DNA from: Rhizobium mongolense subsp. loessense
GTDB taxonomy: Bacteria; Pseudomonadota; Alphaproteobacteria; Rhizobiales; Rhizobiaceae
Direction: 5' to 3'
Length of the DNA stretch: 64,000 nucleotides
NCBI RefSeq assembly: GCF_900099775.1
Contig: NZ_FMTM01000003.1
Span: forward strand, 62,001 to 126,000
The notes under the pieces were generated by a model that saw only the letters and a program-made list of their open reading frames with translations, made no database searches and had not been told where the DNA came from. Position numbers and translations under genes: made by a program. Below, in pieces: positions 51,971-61,817 of the stretch (positions are counted from its first letter, which is position 1; every line of letters begins with the position of its first letter).

Positions 51971-54160
51971 ATGGTAACGATCCTTCGGGACGATGGTGCG
52001 GAAATCTACGAGACGAGGGGCGGCGTTACCGTTACCCGGCAGCGCAGGGCGATCCCCTATGCCGATGCCGTGATCTCCTATGTCGACAAGCTCGATGAGC
52101 GTCGCGGCGCGGTCTTTTCCTCCAACTACGAATATCCGGGTCGTTATACACGCTGGGACACGGCCGTCGTCGATCCGCCGCTCGGCTTCTCCTCTTTCGG
52201 GCGCGACGTCTGGATCGAAGCCTATAACGAGCGTGGCGAAGTGCTGCTCGCCTTCGTGACGGAGAGGCTGAAGACCGTTACCGAGCTGGAGCTTGGTGCT
52301 ACCACCGCGCGCCGCCTCGAGCTCAAGGTGAAGATGCCCGATCGCGTTTTCACCGAAGAAGAACGCTCGAAGATGCCCACGGTCTTCACCGTTCTGCGCG
52401 CCGTCACCGACCTCTTCTATTCGCAGGCTGACGCCAGTCTTGGCCTATATGGCGCCTTTGGCTACGATCTCGCCTTCCAGTTCGATGCGATCAATCTAAA
52501 GCTCACGCGCCCTTCCGATCAGCGCGACATGGTGCTCTACCTGCCGGACGAAATCCTTGTCGTCGACAATTATTCCGCCAAGGCCTGGATCGACCGCTAT
52601 GATTTCGCCAAAGACGGCCTGACGACCGAGGGCAGGAAGGGCGAGATCGCGCCCGAACCCTTCAGGCAGACGGACGCCATTCCGCCGAAGAGCGATCATC
52701 GGCCGGGCGAGTACGCAGAACTCGTCATCAAGGCGAAGGAAAGTTTCCGCAAGGGCGATCTCTTCGAGGTCGTGCCGGGGCAGAAATTCATGGAGCGCTG
52801 CGAAAGCAGGCCTTCGGATATTTCCAAGCGGTTGAAGGCGATCAATCCGTCGCCCTATTCCTTCTTCATCAACCTCGGAAACCAGGAATATCTGGTCGGC
52901 GCCTCGCCGGAAATGTTCGTGCGCGTTTCGGGCCGCCGCATCGAGACCTGCCCGATCTCCGGCACGATCAAGCGCGGCGACGATCCGATCGCCGACAGCG
53001 AACAGATACTGAAGCTGCTCAACTCCAAGAAGGACGAATCCGAGCTGACGATGTGCTCGGACGTCGACCGCAACGACAAGAGCCGCGTCTGCGAGCCGGG
53101 TTCGGTCAAGGTCATCGGCCGCCGGCAGATCGAGATGTATTCGCGCCTCATCCACACCGTCGACCATATCGAGGGGCGGTTGCGCGATGACATGGATGCC
53201 TTCGACGGCTTCCTGTCGCATGCCTGGGCCGTCACCGTCACCGGTGCGCCGAAGCTCTGGGCGATGCGCTTCATCGAAAGCCATGAGAAGAGCCCGCGCG
53301 CGTGGTATGGTGGGGCGATCGGCATGGTCGGCTTCAACGGTGACATGAACACCGGGCTGACGCTGCGCACCGTGCGCATCAAGGACGGCATCGCCGAAGT
53401 CAGGGCAGGGGCGACTCTTCTCAATGATTCCGACCCGCACGAAGAAGAAGCCGAAACCGAACTGAAGGCCTCCGCTATGCTTTCTGCTATCCGCGATGCC
53501 AAGGCCGGCAACGCCGGCAAGATCCAGCGCGACGTTGCCGCCGTCGGCAAGGGCGTCAACATCCTCTTGATCGACCATGAAGACAGCTTCGTCCATACCC
53601 TGGCCAACTACTTCCGCCAGACCGGAGCGACGGTTTCGACCGTGCGCACGCCGGTGCCGGAGGAGATTTTTGACCGGCTGAACCCGGACCTCGTCGTCTT
53701 GTCGCCGGGACCTGGCAATCCGAAGGATTTCGATTGCAAGGCGACGATCAAGAGGGCGCGCGCCCGTAACCTGCCGATCTTCGGCGTCTGCCTCGGCCTA
53801 CAGGCGCTTGCCGAAGCCTATGGTGGCGAGTTGCGCCATCTGGCGCTGCCGATGCACGGTAAGCCGTCGCGCATCCGGGTGCTGGAGCCGGGCATCGTCT
53901 TCTCGGGCCTCGCCAGAGAGGTGACGGTCGGCCGCTATCACTCGATCTTCGCCGATCCCTCGACCCTTCCGCGTGATTTCATCATCACGGCAGAAAGTGA
54001 GGACGGCACGATCATGGGCATCGAGCACGCGAAGGAGCCGATCGCCGCCGTCCAGTTCCACCCGGAATCCATCATGACGCTCGGCGGCGACGCCGGCATG
54101 CGGATGATCGAGAACGTGGTGGCGCATCTGGCGCGTAGGGCGAAGACGAAGGCGGCTTGA
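51971..54160 (+). CDS. trpE(G): Fused anthranilate synthase TrpE-TrpG
   Basis: A 729-residue protein that makes anthranilate from chorismate and glutamine. The first 520 residues are the TrpE part with the feedback-type N-terminus, [20 protein letters not shown] and RDGKAGNAG-type linker; the rest is the glutamine amidotransferase ([18 protein letters not shown] from about residue 530, Cys nucleophile in FGVCLGLQ, His and Glu in AVQFHPES). The fusion is typical of Rhizobiales. It is governed by the trpL attenuator and starts at ATG after an ACGGAG-type site. Confidence 0.96.
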   Translation: MVTILRDDGAEIYETRGGVTVTRQRRAIPYADAVISYVDKLDERRGAVFSSNYEYPGRYTRWDTAVVDPPLGFSSFGRDVWIEAYNERGEVLLAFVTERLKTVTELELGATTARRLELKVKMPDRVFTEEERSKMPTVFTVLRAVTDLFYSQADASLGLYGAFGYDLAFQFDAINLKLTRPSDQRDMVLYLPDEILVVDNYSAKAWIDRYDFAKDGLTTEGRKGEIAPEPFRQTDAIPPKSDHRPGEYAELVIKAKESFRKGDLFEVVPGQKFMERCESRPSDISKRLKAINPSPYSFFINLGNQEYLVGASPEMFVRVSGRRIETCPISGTIKRGDDPIADSEQILKLLNSKKDESELTMCSDVDRNDKSRVCEPGSVKVIGRRQIEMYSRLIHTVDHIEGRLRDDMDAFDGFLSHAWAVTVTGAPKLWAMRFIESHEKSPRAWYGGAIGMVGFNGDMNTGLTLRTVRIKDGIAEVRAGATLLNDSDPHEEEAETELKASAMLSAIRDAKAGNAGKIQRDVAAVGKGVNILLIDHEDSFVHTLANYFRQTGATVSTVRTPVPEEIFDRLNPDLVVLSPGPGNPKDFDCKATIKRARARNLPIFGVCLGLQALAEAYGGELRHLALPMHGKPSRIRVLEPGIVFSGLAREVTVGRYHSIFADPSTLPRDFIITAESEDGTIMGIEHAKEPIAAVQFHPESIMTLGGDAGMRMIENVVAHLARRAKTKAA

Positions 54161-54205
54161 GCGGACGCCCGCACTTCGGCCGGTTCACTGCTGTGGATCG
54201 GCCGT

Positions 54206-54886
54206 TTATGCGCGGCGTTTGACGACGCGCAGGTTCATGTCGGACCGCAGCCTGAAGCCGAGCGACCTATAGAGGTCGATTGCCGGCGTATTGTTCGCAT
54301 AGGCATGCAGATACGCCGTTTCGCCCCGGGCGGCGATCTCGCCGGCGACAAAACGAAACAGCAACGTTCCAAGCCCGCGCCGCTGGAATTGCGGATGCGT
54401 GCAAAGCCCGCTCAGTTCCGCAAAGCCGGTCTGCCGCAGCCGCTGGCCGGCCATGGCGATGAGCCTGCCTTCAGCCTTGATCCCCCAGAAGGTGCCGAGG
54501 CTCTGCGCCCGCCGCGTGAATGGACCGGGCTTGGTCAAGGTCGCAAGCGCCAGCATCTCCTCGGCGTCGGCCTCACTTAGCGGCTGTATACGTGAATCCG
54601 TGATCCTCTCATGCGGCCGTTCGGCGATCATCTGGACGGCTAAACCCTCGGAAACAGCAGCCAACCCTCGTGGAATGGCGATTGGACCGGCTTCGACAAG
54701 CAGCATCGTTTCGTCGGCTTCCGGGAGGTTTTCCAATGCCTCAAGACTTTCCGGCGCATCATCCGCCGAGGCCGCGAAGGGAACGATGGACGGCGGGTAT
54801 CGCCGGGCTTGCGCGTTGCCTTCGGCGAGGCTCGCATGCGCGGTGTCGAGCGCGCTCCAGATCGGACGGTCGAGAATATGTCTCAT
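54206..54886 (-). CDS. GNAT-family N-acetyltransferase
   Basis: A 226-residue acetyltransferase. The acetyl-CoA binding motif A is LCTHPQFQRRGLGTLLFRF near residue 167, followed by AYANNTPAIDLYRSLGF, the usual motif B. The N-terminal half is a less conserved domain. AAGGAGG precedes the ATG at 54886, which overlaps the stop of the upstream marR gene (ATGA), so they are coupled. The acceptor is unknown; MarR-GNAT pairs are common and the regulator probably controls it. Confidence 0.88.
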   Translation of the reverse strand: MRHILDRPIWSALDTAHASLAEGNAQARRYPPSIVPFAASADDAPESLEALENLPEADETMLLVEAGPIAIPRGLAAVSEGLAVQMIAERPHERITDSRIQPLSEADAEEMLALATLTKPGPFTRRAQSLGTFWGIKAEGRLIAMAGQRLRQTGFAELSGLCTHPQFQRRGLGTLLFRFVAGEIAARGETAYLHAYANNTPAIDLYRSLGFRLRSDMNLRVVKRRA

Positions 54887-55371
54887 GTCGTTTCCTCCTT
54901 CGCGGCGCGGCGGGCAAGGGCAGCTTCGGCAAGACCGTCCTCGATGGCGGCGAGCTGCGCGAGGATCGGTCCGTTCAGATCGCCGCAAAGATCGGCGACG
55001 GCCGCCGAAATCCGCGGCCACACCGATTGTTTCGAGTAGTCGACGAGTTCCTGTCCCTTCCGGGAAAGCGAGATCAATCGCCGTCGCTGGTCGTCGGGTG
55101 CTGCCTGCATGTCGACCAAGCCCAATTCCAGCAACTGGCTTACTGTCCGTGTCGCACCCGGCTGCGTGATGCCGACCGCCTGCGCAAGCTCGCCGATCGT
55201 CAGAGCGCCGGCGCGATCGAGCGCTGCGAGAAACGGATATTGGGCAGCCTGTATGACGATGCCGTATTCTTCGATGATCTGCTGGGTATCGGCCTGCAGT
55301 CGCTCCCCGATGCGGCGGAAACGACTGCCCATGCACAGAAAACCGAGGGTTCGCACGACGTCGTCAACCAC
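54883..55371 (-). CDS. MarR-family transcriptional regulator
   Basis: A 162-residue winged-helix regulator. ALTIGELAQAVGITQPGATRTVSQLLELGLVD forms the DNA-binding part near residues 66-97 and the wing has APDDQRRRLISLSRKG. It starts at GTG 55371 because GGAGG is six bases upstream; the in-frame TTG upstream lacks one. It overlaps the GNAT gene. There is a second, longer helical C-terminus ending AKEETT. Its target may be the pair itself. Confidence 0.88.
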   Translation of the reverse strand: MVDDVVRTLGFLCMGSRFRRIGERLQADTQQIIEEYGIVIQAAQYPFLAALDRAGALTIGELAQAVGITQPGATRTVSQLLELGLVDMQAAPDDQRRRLISLSRKGQELVDYSKQSVWPRISAAVADLCGDLNGPILAQLAAIEDGLAEAALARRAAKEETT

Positions 55372-55593
55372 AGGAAACCTCCAAACCTCCGCAATCAATC
55401 AGCAGTTATATAACTTGTTATGTAATTTTCGTCAATCGATATCGCGGGCCGTCCAATTTGACAAAGTATCGATAATCCCCCATATCACCCGCATTGACCG
55501 CCTGCGCGATTTTCGCGCGGGCGGTTTTGCGTTTGAATAGGCCAAATGCTGCAATTCATTCGCATCCGCACTGGGGCCGGCAGGGTGATCGAT

Positions 55594-56508
55594 ATGGACG
55601 GACAAGGCAATCTCGCGGTTCAGCGGCTGGCGCTTTGGAGCATTCCACTGTCGCTTGGTGTCATGGGACTGAAGATGGCAGCGTGGTGGGTCACCGGCTC
55701 GGTCGCGCTGCTTTCGGACGGTCTCGAGTCGACCGTCAATGTCGTTGCCGCCTTCATTGCCTATTTCGTCATTCGCTACGCGCAGAAGCCTGCGGACCAC
55801 GACCATCCGTTCGGGCACCACAAGGCGGAATATCTCTCGGCGGTGACCGAAGGAGCGCTCATCGTGGTCGCTGCGCTTTTGATCGTCAATGAGGCGATCG
55901 GCCATTTGGCGGCGCCGCGCATGCTTGACGCGCCTGCGCTCGGCCTCGCGATCAATTTCGCGGCGGGCGTGATCAACGCGGTCTGGGCGCAGCTGCTGAT
56001 CCGGACTGGCCGGAAACACCGCTCGGCGGCGCTTTCCGCCGATGGCCAGCATATCATGTCGGACGTCGTGACCTCCGTCGGCGTGCTGATCGGCCTGTTT
56101 CTGGCGATCGCGACTGGCTATCCGATCTTCGATCCGGTGCTTGCGATCCTGGTCGCCGTCAACATCCTCTATCAGGGCTGGAAGGTGATCTCGCATTCGA
56201 TCGGTGGGCTGATGGACCAGGCGGTGGAGCCGGAGGAAGAGGAGGCGATCAAGCAGGCGATCGCCACGCATGCGGCGGGCTCGATCGGCGTTCACGACCT
56301 GAAGACCCGCCGGGCGGGGTCTGTCACCTTCGTCGATTTTCATCTTGTGGTTCCAGCCACAATGCCGGTAAGGCAGGCGCACGATATCTGCGACTGCCTT
56401 GAAGATGCCATCCGCGCGGTGCATCCGGGCGCCAGCATTGCCATTCACGTCGAGCCCGAGGGCGAAAGGGCCCATGGAATCCGCGTCAAAGTCGTAAAGG
56501 ACGTCTAA
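55594..56508 (+). CDS. Cation diffusion facilitator (CDF) metal exporter
   Basis: A 304-residue inner-membrane protein with about six helices and a C-terminal cytoplasmic domain. The metal site is recognisable as [13 protein letters not shown] in helix II and [14 protein letters not shown] in helix V, with a His-rich loop [14 protein letters not shown] between. It exports divalent metals such as zinc, cobalt, iron or manganese; the selectivity is not clear from sequence. The ATG at 55594 is preferred (AGGGTG six bases upstream), though an ATG at 55546 is also in frame. Its stop overlaps the queF start. Confidence 0.9.
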   Translation: MDGQGNLAVQRLALWSIPLSLGVMGLKMAAWWVTGSVALLSDGLESTVNVVAAFIAYFVIRYAQKPADHDHPFGHHKAEYLSAVTEGALIVVAALLIVNEAIGHLAAPRMLDAPALGLAINFAAGVINAVWAQLLIRTGRKHRSAALSADGQHIMSDVVTSVGVLIGLFLAIATGYPIFDPVLAILVAVNILYQGWKVISHSIGGLMDQAVEPEEEEAIKQAIATHAAGSIGVHDLKTRRAGSVTFVDFHLVVPATMPVRQAHDICDCLEDAIRAVHPGASIAIHVEPEGERAHGIRVKVVKDV

Positions 56509-56972
56509 TGCCGAAAACCGATGTTTCCAGCCTGTCGATGCTGGGAAAAGAGACCGAAACAGCCAAGTCGCCGGAAGAGGCGGTGCTGGAGAAGGTGCCG
56601 TCGAACCATGCGGGCACCGACTACGTGGTCCGCTTCACCGCGCCGGAGTTCACCTCCCTCTGCCCGATGACCGGCCAACCGGATTTCGCCCACATCGTTA
56701 TCGATTACATTCCGAACGAATGGCTGGTGGAGTCGAAGTCGCTGAAGCTCTTCCTGCATTCCTTCCGCAACCACGGCGCCTTCCATGAGGATTGCTCGAT
56801 CTATATCGCCAAGCGGATCGTCGAACTGCTCGATCCGAAGTGGCTACGGATCGGCGCGTATTGGTATCCACGCGGCGGCATTCCGATCGACGTCTTCTGG
56901 CAGACAGGCAAGCCGCCCGAAGGCGTGTGGCTGCCCGACCAGGGTGTCGCGACCTATCGCGGCCGCGGCTGA
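56508..56972 (+). CDS. queF: NADPH-dependent 7-cyano-7-deazaguanine reductase
   Basis: A 154-residue type I QueF enzyme of the T-fold family that reduces preQ0 to preQ1 in queuosine biosynthesis. The catalytic Cys is in [15 protein letters not shown] near residue 53, the QueF signature is [16 protein letters not shown], and the active-site Asp and His are present. It starts in the stop of the CDF gene (TAATG), an unusual partner. Confidence 0.95.
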   Translation: MPKTDVSSLSMLGKETETAKSPEEAVLEKVPSNHAGTDYVVRFTAPEFTSLCPMTGQPDFAHIVIDYIPNEWLVESKSLKLFLHSFRNHGAFHEDCSIYIAKRIVELLDPKWLRIGAYWYPRGGIPIDVFWQTGKPPEGVWLPDQGVATYRGRG

Positions 56973-56988
56973 CGCTTAGGCCGATCGA

Positions 56989-57756
56989 TCAGACATCGAA
57001 ACTGTCGTCGCCGGACTGATCGCTAGCGACGTCGTCATCATTGCTGTCGTCGCTGCTGTAGTCGGCCTGCCGGATGTCATTGTTATTGGTGTCATCGGCA
57101 ACCTGAGGGTTCTGATCGCCATAGTAGTTGTTGATGACGGTCTCCTCGGCGGGAGCACCGGCATTGCCGAAAGGGTTGCTGCCGGAAAAAGGCGAGCCCC
57201 AGCCGAGCGACGACATATGATTGCCAAAGATGCCGCTCAGCGAATTGGCAAGCAGCATGCCGCCCGCCACGCCGGCTGCGGTGCCGAGCGCGCCGCGAAG
57301 GAAGCTGCCGCCAGCAGAAGGCGCGCCGGGTTGCGGGTCCCAGGGGCCGCTCGGCTGCTGCCGCATCGGGCGGACGGGTTCGTCGTAACCGCGATCCTGA
57401 TGGATGGTCTGACGCGGCGCATTGCCCCAGGGATCCGAGGTCGGTGCTGGCTGCTGCGCCTGGCCGGTGCCGAAGATCGAGCTCAAAAAACCACCACCCT
57501 GTTCGGCCTGGTGATGTTGGCTTTCGCCGGCCTCGAGCTGGCGGATGCGCTCTTCCAGTTCCTTGATGTGGTTGGCAGCCGCTTCAAGACCCTTTTCCTG
57601 AACGATGACGGCCTGCGCCAGATAATAGGTCGTATAGGGCTGCTCGCGCACGCCCTGATCGATGAAGGCTTCCGCTTCGCGGTCGCGCGGTGTCGCGGCG
57701 GCGGTGCGGATCCTGTCGAAGAGGCCGGCCAGCAATTGGCGTTCTTCCGGTGACAT
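56989..57756 (-). CDS. DUF2076 protein
   Basis: A 255-residue protein of the DUF2076 family. It has an N-terminal helical domain (SPEERQLLAGLFDRIRTAAA, RDREAEAFIDQGVREQP, TYYLAQAVIVQEKGLE), a low-complexity Gln/Pro-rich spacer, a Gly-rich hydrophobic stretch near residues 155-180 (FLRGALGTAAGVAGGMLLAN), and an acidic Asn/Asp-rich C-terminus. Function unknown; DUF2076 proteins are described as periplasmic ligand-binding sensor-like. It is convergent with queF. AAGGAAG precedes the ATG. Confidence 0.88.
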   Translation of the reverse strand: MSPEERQLLAGLFDRIRTAAATPRDREAEAFIDQGVREQPYTTYYLAQAVIVQEKGLEAAANHIKELEERIRQLEAGESQHHQAEQGGGFLSSIFGTGQAQQPAPTSDPWGNAPRQTIHQDRGYDEPVRPMRQQPSGPWDPQPGAPSAGGSFLRGALGTAAGVAGGMLLANSLSGIFGNHMSSLGWGSPFSGSNPFGNAGAPAEETVINNYYGDQNPQVADDTNNNDIRQADYSSDDSNDDDVASDQSGDDSFDV

Positions 57757-57861
57757 AGCTGTCTTCCTTGTGTCATTCGTGCGGACATGGCCGCCTGAGG
57801 ATGAGGTAGGAACCGATTTTGGCTTTTCAAAGCCGCAGCGCGTTACATTTCGGTAAGGCGC

Positions 57862-58584
57862 TCAGGACCGAACCCAGACGCGCAGCGGGCCGAGCGACGT
57901 AAAGCCGAGCTCCAGCGCATCGCTCAAATCATCGCCGTGCTCGTAGCCGACGATCGGCATGCCGGGAAAGATCTCGGCCGCCTTCTGGACCAGCCCGGCG
58001 CGGATGACGCGCTCCCTCTTTTTGATGGCAAAGACATTCGAGTGGCCGACCACATTCGACTGGCGGTTGAGAATGCCGCCGCCGCAGAGCGCTTCGCTCT
58101 CGAAGGCGGCAAGAAAGGCGATATCCGCATTGCGCAGCAGCGATTCAGCGAAGATCGGCGTTGTCTGCGGCGGGTCGCCGGCGCCCCAGGCTCTTTGCCA
58201 AAGCTCGAGTTCAACCGCCGTTGTGATCCGCTTCCATGTCAGGGACTGCTCTTTCGGCGCATGAATCCCAACCGTCTCGATGCCGATCCAATCGGCCTCG
58301 AACAAGCTTTCGAAACCGAGAGGAGTAAGGTTGAGCGCGGCGTAGCTGTCCTTGACGCCCCAGCCGCCTTTTCGCGAGCGGATCAGCACAGCTATCGCTT
58401 CCTCCTGCTCGCGCGCGTTATCAGCGCCCGTCAGCGTTATGACGTCCGGATAAAACGGCGGCGTGCCCTGGCGGTGAAGCCAGAGGGTTGCGGAAAATTC
58501 GCCGGGCACGCCCTGAGCCTGGCAGACGGCATTGCACCAGAGCGCATTGTTGCGGATAGCCGCGCGCAGCATTTCCGATGTCAT
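57862..58584 (-). CDS. GNAT-like acetyltransferase-domain protein
   Basis: A 240-residue protein with a weak GNAT-type layout: a diverged N-terminal domain ([20 protein letters not shown]) and a C-terminal half where [29 protein letters not shown] and [17 protein letters not shown] recall motifs A and B. It is often annotated as hypothetical. GGAGGAGAAA precedes ATG 58584; an upstream in-frame ATG at 58641 is possible but lacks a site. It is divergent from the ClpP-type gene. Substrate unknown. Confidence 0.75.
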   Translation of the reverse strand: MTSEMLRAAIRNNALWCNAVCQAQGVPGEFSATLWLHRQGTPPFYPDVITLTGADNAREQEEAIAVLIRSRKGGWGVKDSYAALNLTPLGFESLFEADWIGIETVGIHAPKEQSLTWKRITTAVELELWQRAWGAGDPPQTTPIFAESLLRNADIAFLAAFESEALCGGGILNRQSNVVGHSNVFAIKKRERVIRAGLVQKAAEIFPGMPIVGYEHGDDLSDALELGFTSLGPLRVWVRS

Positions 58585-58746
58585 TTTCTCCTCCGCTTTC
58601 GAGCGCTCCGGCAGAATGCGAGCATATCGCCGGTTTGTCATAAGAATATCTTCACCCGTTCCGTGCCTTGTCTTTTTCCCGCATTGTTTTACCCATTGAG
58701 TCGCACTATGTGCGAGGAACCCGATTTGGAAGTAAGAGAGGTTCGA

Positions 58747-59334
58747 ATGAACGACGAAGAACAAGACGACGACAAGACGAAGGAGCTGCCGCTCGGCAAG
58801 GAAACGGAGGCGAATCTTTTCAAGTCGCGTTCGATCTTCATCTACGGGCCGATCAACCAGGAAATCGCCCAGAAGGTCTGCTCGCAGCTCGTGGCGCTTG
58901 CTGCAGCCAGCGACGAGGACATCCGTATCTATGTCAGTTCGCCCGGCGGTCACGTCGAATCCGGCGATTCGATCCATGACATGGTCAAGTTCATCAAGCC
59001 CAAGGTCTGGATGATCGGCACCGGGTGGGTCGCCTCGGCCGGCGCGCTGATTTACGTCGCGGTACCGAAGGAACGGCGTCTTTGCCTGCCGAACACGCGC
59101 TTCCTGCTGCACCAGCCGTCCGGCGGCACGCGCGGCATGGCCTCCGACATCGAGATCCAGGCACGCGAGATCATCAAGATGAACGAGCGTCTGAACAAGA
59201 TCATGGCGACCGCCACTGGCCAGTCGATCGAGAAGATCGCCGCCGACACTGACCGCGACTATTGGCTTTCGGCCGAAGAAGCCAAGGCTTACGGCCTGGT
59301 TTCGCGGATCGTAACGTCACAGAGCGAGATTTGA
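58747..59334 (+). CDS. ClpP-family serine peptidase (paralogue)
   Basis: A 195-residue peptidase of the ClpP family. Nucleophile Ser is in [15 protein letters not shown] near residue 99, His in [13 protein letters not shown] near 124, and Asp in [19 protein letters not shown] near 175; the acidic N-terminus ([14 protein letters not shown]) is not a pro-peptide of the usual kind. The oxyanion loop [17 protein letters not shown] matches. No clpX or clpA is adjacent, so it is an extra ClpP paralogue, as in other rhizobia that carry several. GAGAGG precedes the ATG. Confidence 0.9.
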   Translation: MNDEEQDDDKTKELPLGKETEANLFKSRSIFIYGPINQEIAQKVCSQLVALAAASDEDIRIYVSSPGGHVESGDSIHDMVKFIKPKVWMIGTGWVASAGALIYVAVPKERRLCLPNTRFLLHQPSGGTRGMASDIEIQAREIIKMNERLNKIMATATGQSIEKIAADTDRDYWLSAEEAKAYGLVSRIVTSQSEI

Positions 59335-59340
59335 TTTCAC

Positions 59341-59390
59341 TTCGCCCCGGTGGGGAAAGGGCGGGCTGAGGGCTCGAATGAGGGGCGGCG
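59341..59390. repeat. Palindromic intergenic repeat, copy 3 (degenerate)
   Basis: CGCCCC-GGT-GGGG with the AAAGGGCGGGCTGAGGG tail resembles the copies at 13299 and 35597 in design but with a shorter stem. It lies between the ClpP gene and a benE fragment. Confidence 0.5.
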
Positions 59391-59419
59391 CGGCAAGCGT
59401 TGCCCCTTTTTCTTGATAG

Positions 59420-59737
59420 CAGCTGGATTGGGCGGCGCTGATCTCCGGCGCCGGCTATGTGGTGTTCGGTCTGCTTGCCAGTGCCGTGACAGCCTTCGTG
59501 GCTTTGGCGCCGCCGATCCTGATTCAGGCGGTCGCAGGGCTGGCCCTCGTCGGCGCCTTCTCCGGATCGGCGATGGCAGCCTTTCAGGCGCCGGAATCTC
59601 GCGAGGCTGCGGCGATCACCTTTCTAGTGACGGCATCCGGCGTTTCCTTCGCCGGTATTTCCGGAGCGTTCTGGGGGCTCGTCGCCGGCGGGCTGATGCT
59701 TGCACTGTCGCGTTTCGTGCAGGCGGCAAGAAAATAG
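59420..59737 (+). pseudogene. BenE benzoate/H+ symporter C-terminal remnant
   Basis: The last 105 residues of a BenE-family permease (LISGAGYVVFGLLAS to SRFVQAARK), with AVAGLALVGAFSGSAMAAFQ, APESREAAAITFLVTASG and SGAFWGLVAGG as the recognisable end of the family. The frame is closed by a stop at 59417, and no N-terminal part (about 280 residues) is present upstream, which holds a repeat and the ClpP gene. It is a truncated pseudogene, or, less likely, a small three-helix membrane protein from GTG 59459. Confidence 0.75.
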
Positions 59738-59745
59738 GCGGGGGG

Positions 59746-59774
59746 TTGCCGTTTTTTTGTTCGGCAGCTATAAG
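59746..59774 (+). promoter_or_regulatory. leuL promoter
   Basis: TTGCCG at 59746-59751, a 17-base spacer and TATAAG at 59769-59774, then seven bases to the leuL ATG. The geometry is the same as at trpL. Confidence 0.6.
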
Positions 59775-59781
59775 TGCGGGC

Positions 59782-59907
59782 ATGAATACCACTGGCGCAA
59801 AAGTTTCCGACACCATTGTCCGCGGCCGCGTTGCCCTGCGTGACAACACGCGCGCCCTGACGTCGCTTCTTCTTCTCGGCCTTACTCGCGGTTGCCGGGT
59901 CCTTTGA
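59782..59907 (+). CDS. leuL: Putative leu leader peptide
   Basis: A 41-residue peptide ending LLLLGLTRGCRVL with four consecutive Leu codons (CTT CTT CTT CTC) and another Leu two codons later, in front of leuA. No ribosome site precedes the ATG, and the promoter places it at the transcript start. This fits a leucine-sensing attenuator. Downstream, GGAGCG (59908-59913) can pair with CGCTCC (59943-59948), followed after ten bases by TTTT; the terminator is less clear than for trp. Confidence 0.7.
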   Translation: MNTTGAKVSDTIVRGRVALRDNTRALTSLLLLGLTRGCRVL

Positions 59908-60062
59908 GGAGCGCCCGGCGGCCGAAAGCCCGCTGGCCCTATCGCTCCTCGCGACGAATTTTCTGAATTCAAACATTGACCAACAAGTCCGCATTTGTTG
60001 TCGCCAAGCCCACCATGATGGGCTAAGACGCGGAGCAAATTGCCGGGACAAGGAAGAAGATA

Positions 60063-61775
60063 ATGGACGCGACCACGCGAAATCCCGCAAAAGGCATGCA
60101 ATCCGCAGGCGTGAAATACCGCCCGTACCCGCAGGTGAACATTCCCGACCGCACCTGGCCCACGAAGACGATCAGCAAGGCGCCGGTCTGGTGCTCCGTC
60201 GACCTTCGCGACGGCAATCAGGCGCTGGTGGACCCGATGGGCCATGACCGCAAGGCTCGCATGTTCCAGCTACTGCTCGATATGGGCTTCAAGGAAATCG
60301 AAATCGGTTTTCCTTCCGCCTCGCAAACGGACTTCGACTTTGCGCGCTGGTGCATCGAGGAAGGAAATGTGGCGGACGACGTTTCGCTGCAGGTCCTGGT
60401 TCAGTGCCGCCCTGAGCTGATTACCCGTACCTTCGAGGCGCTGGAGGGTGCCAACAAGCCGATCGTGCATTTCTACAACTCGACGAGTGAGCTGCAGCGC
60501 CGTGTGGTTTTTGCCAAGGACGTGCCGGGTATCAAGCAGATCGCCGTCGATGCGGCGAAGATGATCACCGACATGGCGTCGAAAGCCGGCGCCTACCGCT
60601 TCGAATACTCGCCGGAAAGCTTCACCGGTACCGAGCTCGAAGTTGCGCTGGAAATCTGCAATGCCGTCATCGAAGTGATGAAGCCGACGGCGGACAACAA
60701 GCTGATCATCAACCTGCCCTCCACCGTCGAGATGGCGACGCCGAACGTCTATGCCGACCAGATCGAATGGATGTGCCGCAATCTCGACAGTCGCGAGAAC
60801 CTGATCGTCTCGCTGCATCCGCATAACGACCGCGGCACCGGTATTGCGGCAGCTGAGCTCGGTCTGCTGGCAGGCGCCGACCGCGTCGAGGGCACGCTGT
60901 TCGGCAACGGCGAGCGCACGGGCAATGTCGATGTCGTGACGATGGCGCTCAACATGTTCACACAGGGCGTCGATCCGCAAATCGACTGCTCCGATATCGA
61001 GCGCATCAAGAGCGTCTTCGAATATTCGAACCAGATGAGGATCGGCGAGCGCCACCCTTATGTCGGCGAACTGGTCTATACGGCCTTTTCCGGCTCGCAT
61101 CAGGATGCGATCAACAAGGGTATGAAGGCGATCAAGATCGCCAATCATCCGGTGTGGGAAGTGCCCTATCTGCCGATCGACCCGCAGGATGTCGGCCGCT
61201 CCTACGAGGCGATCATCCGCATCAACTCGCAGTCCGGCAAGGGCGGCATCGCCTATATCCTGCAGCAGGACTACGGGCTCAATCTGCCGCGCAATCTCCA
61301 GGTCGAGTTCCGCGAGGACATCCAGCGGATCACCGACGAGGAAGGCAAGGAACTGCCGTCGCGCCGCATCTACGACCGCTTCATCGAGCGCTACGTGACG
61401 CAGCCCGCGGGCCGCATTAAGTTCGTCGATCATCACACCTTCGCCGATCCAGAGCACAAGGGCGTGCGTGTCGTCGCCGCGGAGATTATCGACAATGGCG
61501 AGACGAAGCGTATCGAAGGTCGCGGCAACGGCCCCATCGACGGCTTCATCAACGCGCTCTCGCACTATCTCGGCATCGAGATGTCGGTCCAAGACTACTC
61601 CGAGCACTCCCTTCAGCACGGCTCGAATGCGGCGGCCATCTCCTACGTCGAAACCGCCTATCCCGGCGGCAAACTCTTCGGTGCCGGCATTAGCACCAAT
61701 ATCGTCGGCGCCTCGCTCGAAGCGATCGTCTCGGCGGCCAACCGTGTGCTGGATGTGAGAGCCGGGAAGAACTGA
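60063..61775 (+). CDS. leuA: 2-isopropylmalate synthase
   Basis: A 570-residue enzyme that condenses acetyl-CoA and 2-oxoisovalerate, the committed step of leucine synthesis. DLRDGNQALVDPM near residue 50 is the HMGL-like motif with metal-binding Asp, HPHNDRGTGIAAAELGLLAGADRVEGT carries the metal His pair and the signature, and the C-terminal leucine-sensing domain (LeuA_dimer) is present. It belongs to the long form (about 560 residues) common in alphaproteobacteria and fungi. AAGGAAG precedes the ATG. Confidence 0.96.
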   Translation: MDATTRNPAKGMQSAGVKYRPYPQVNIPDRTWPTKTISKAPVWCSVDLRDGNQALVDPMGHDRKARMFQLLLDMGFKEIEIGFPSASQTDFDFARWCIEEGNVADDVSLQVLVQCRPELITRTFEALEGANKPIVHFYNSTSELQRRVVFAKDVPGIKQIAVDAAKMITDMASKAGAYRFEYSPESFTGTELEVALEICNAVIEVMKPTADNKLIINLPSTVEMATPNVYADQIEWMCRNLDSRENLIVSLHPHNDRGTGIAAAELGLLAGADRVEGTLFGNGERTGNVDVVTMALNMFTQGVDPQIDCSDIERIKSVFEYSNQMRIGERHPYVGELVYTAFSGSHQDAINKGMKAIKIANHPVWEVPYLPIDPQDVGRSYEAIIRINSQSGKGGIAYILQQDYGLNLPRNLQVEFREDIQRITDEEGKELPSRRIYDRFIERYVTQPAGRIKFVDHHTFADPEHKGVRVVAAEIIDNGETKRIEGRGNGPIDGFINALSHYLGIEMSVQDYSEHSLQHGSNAAAISYVETAYPGGKLFGAGISTNIVGASLEAIVSAANRVLDVRAGKN

Positions 61776-61817
61776 TCGAGATTGCGCAGCGGGCGTTGCT
61801 GGCTGCGCGTTTCCCCC

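Noticed and set aside
60270..61619. A 449-codon frame opposite leuA
   Set aside because: Antisense frame of a well-identified gene; low-complexity Asp/Leu/Arg composition and no homology recognised.
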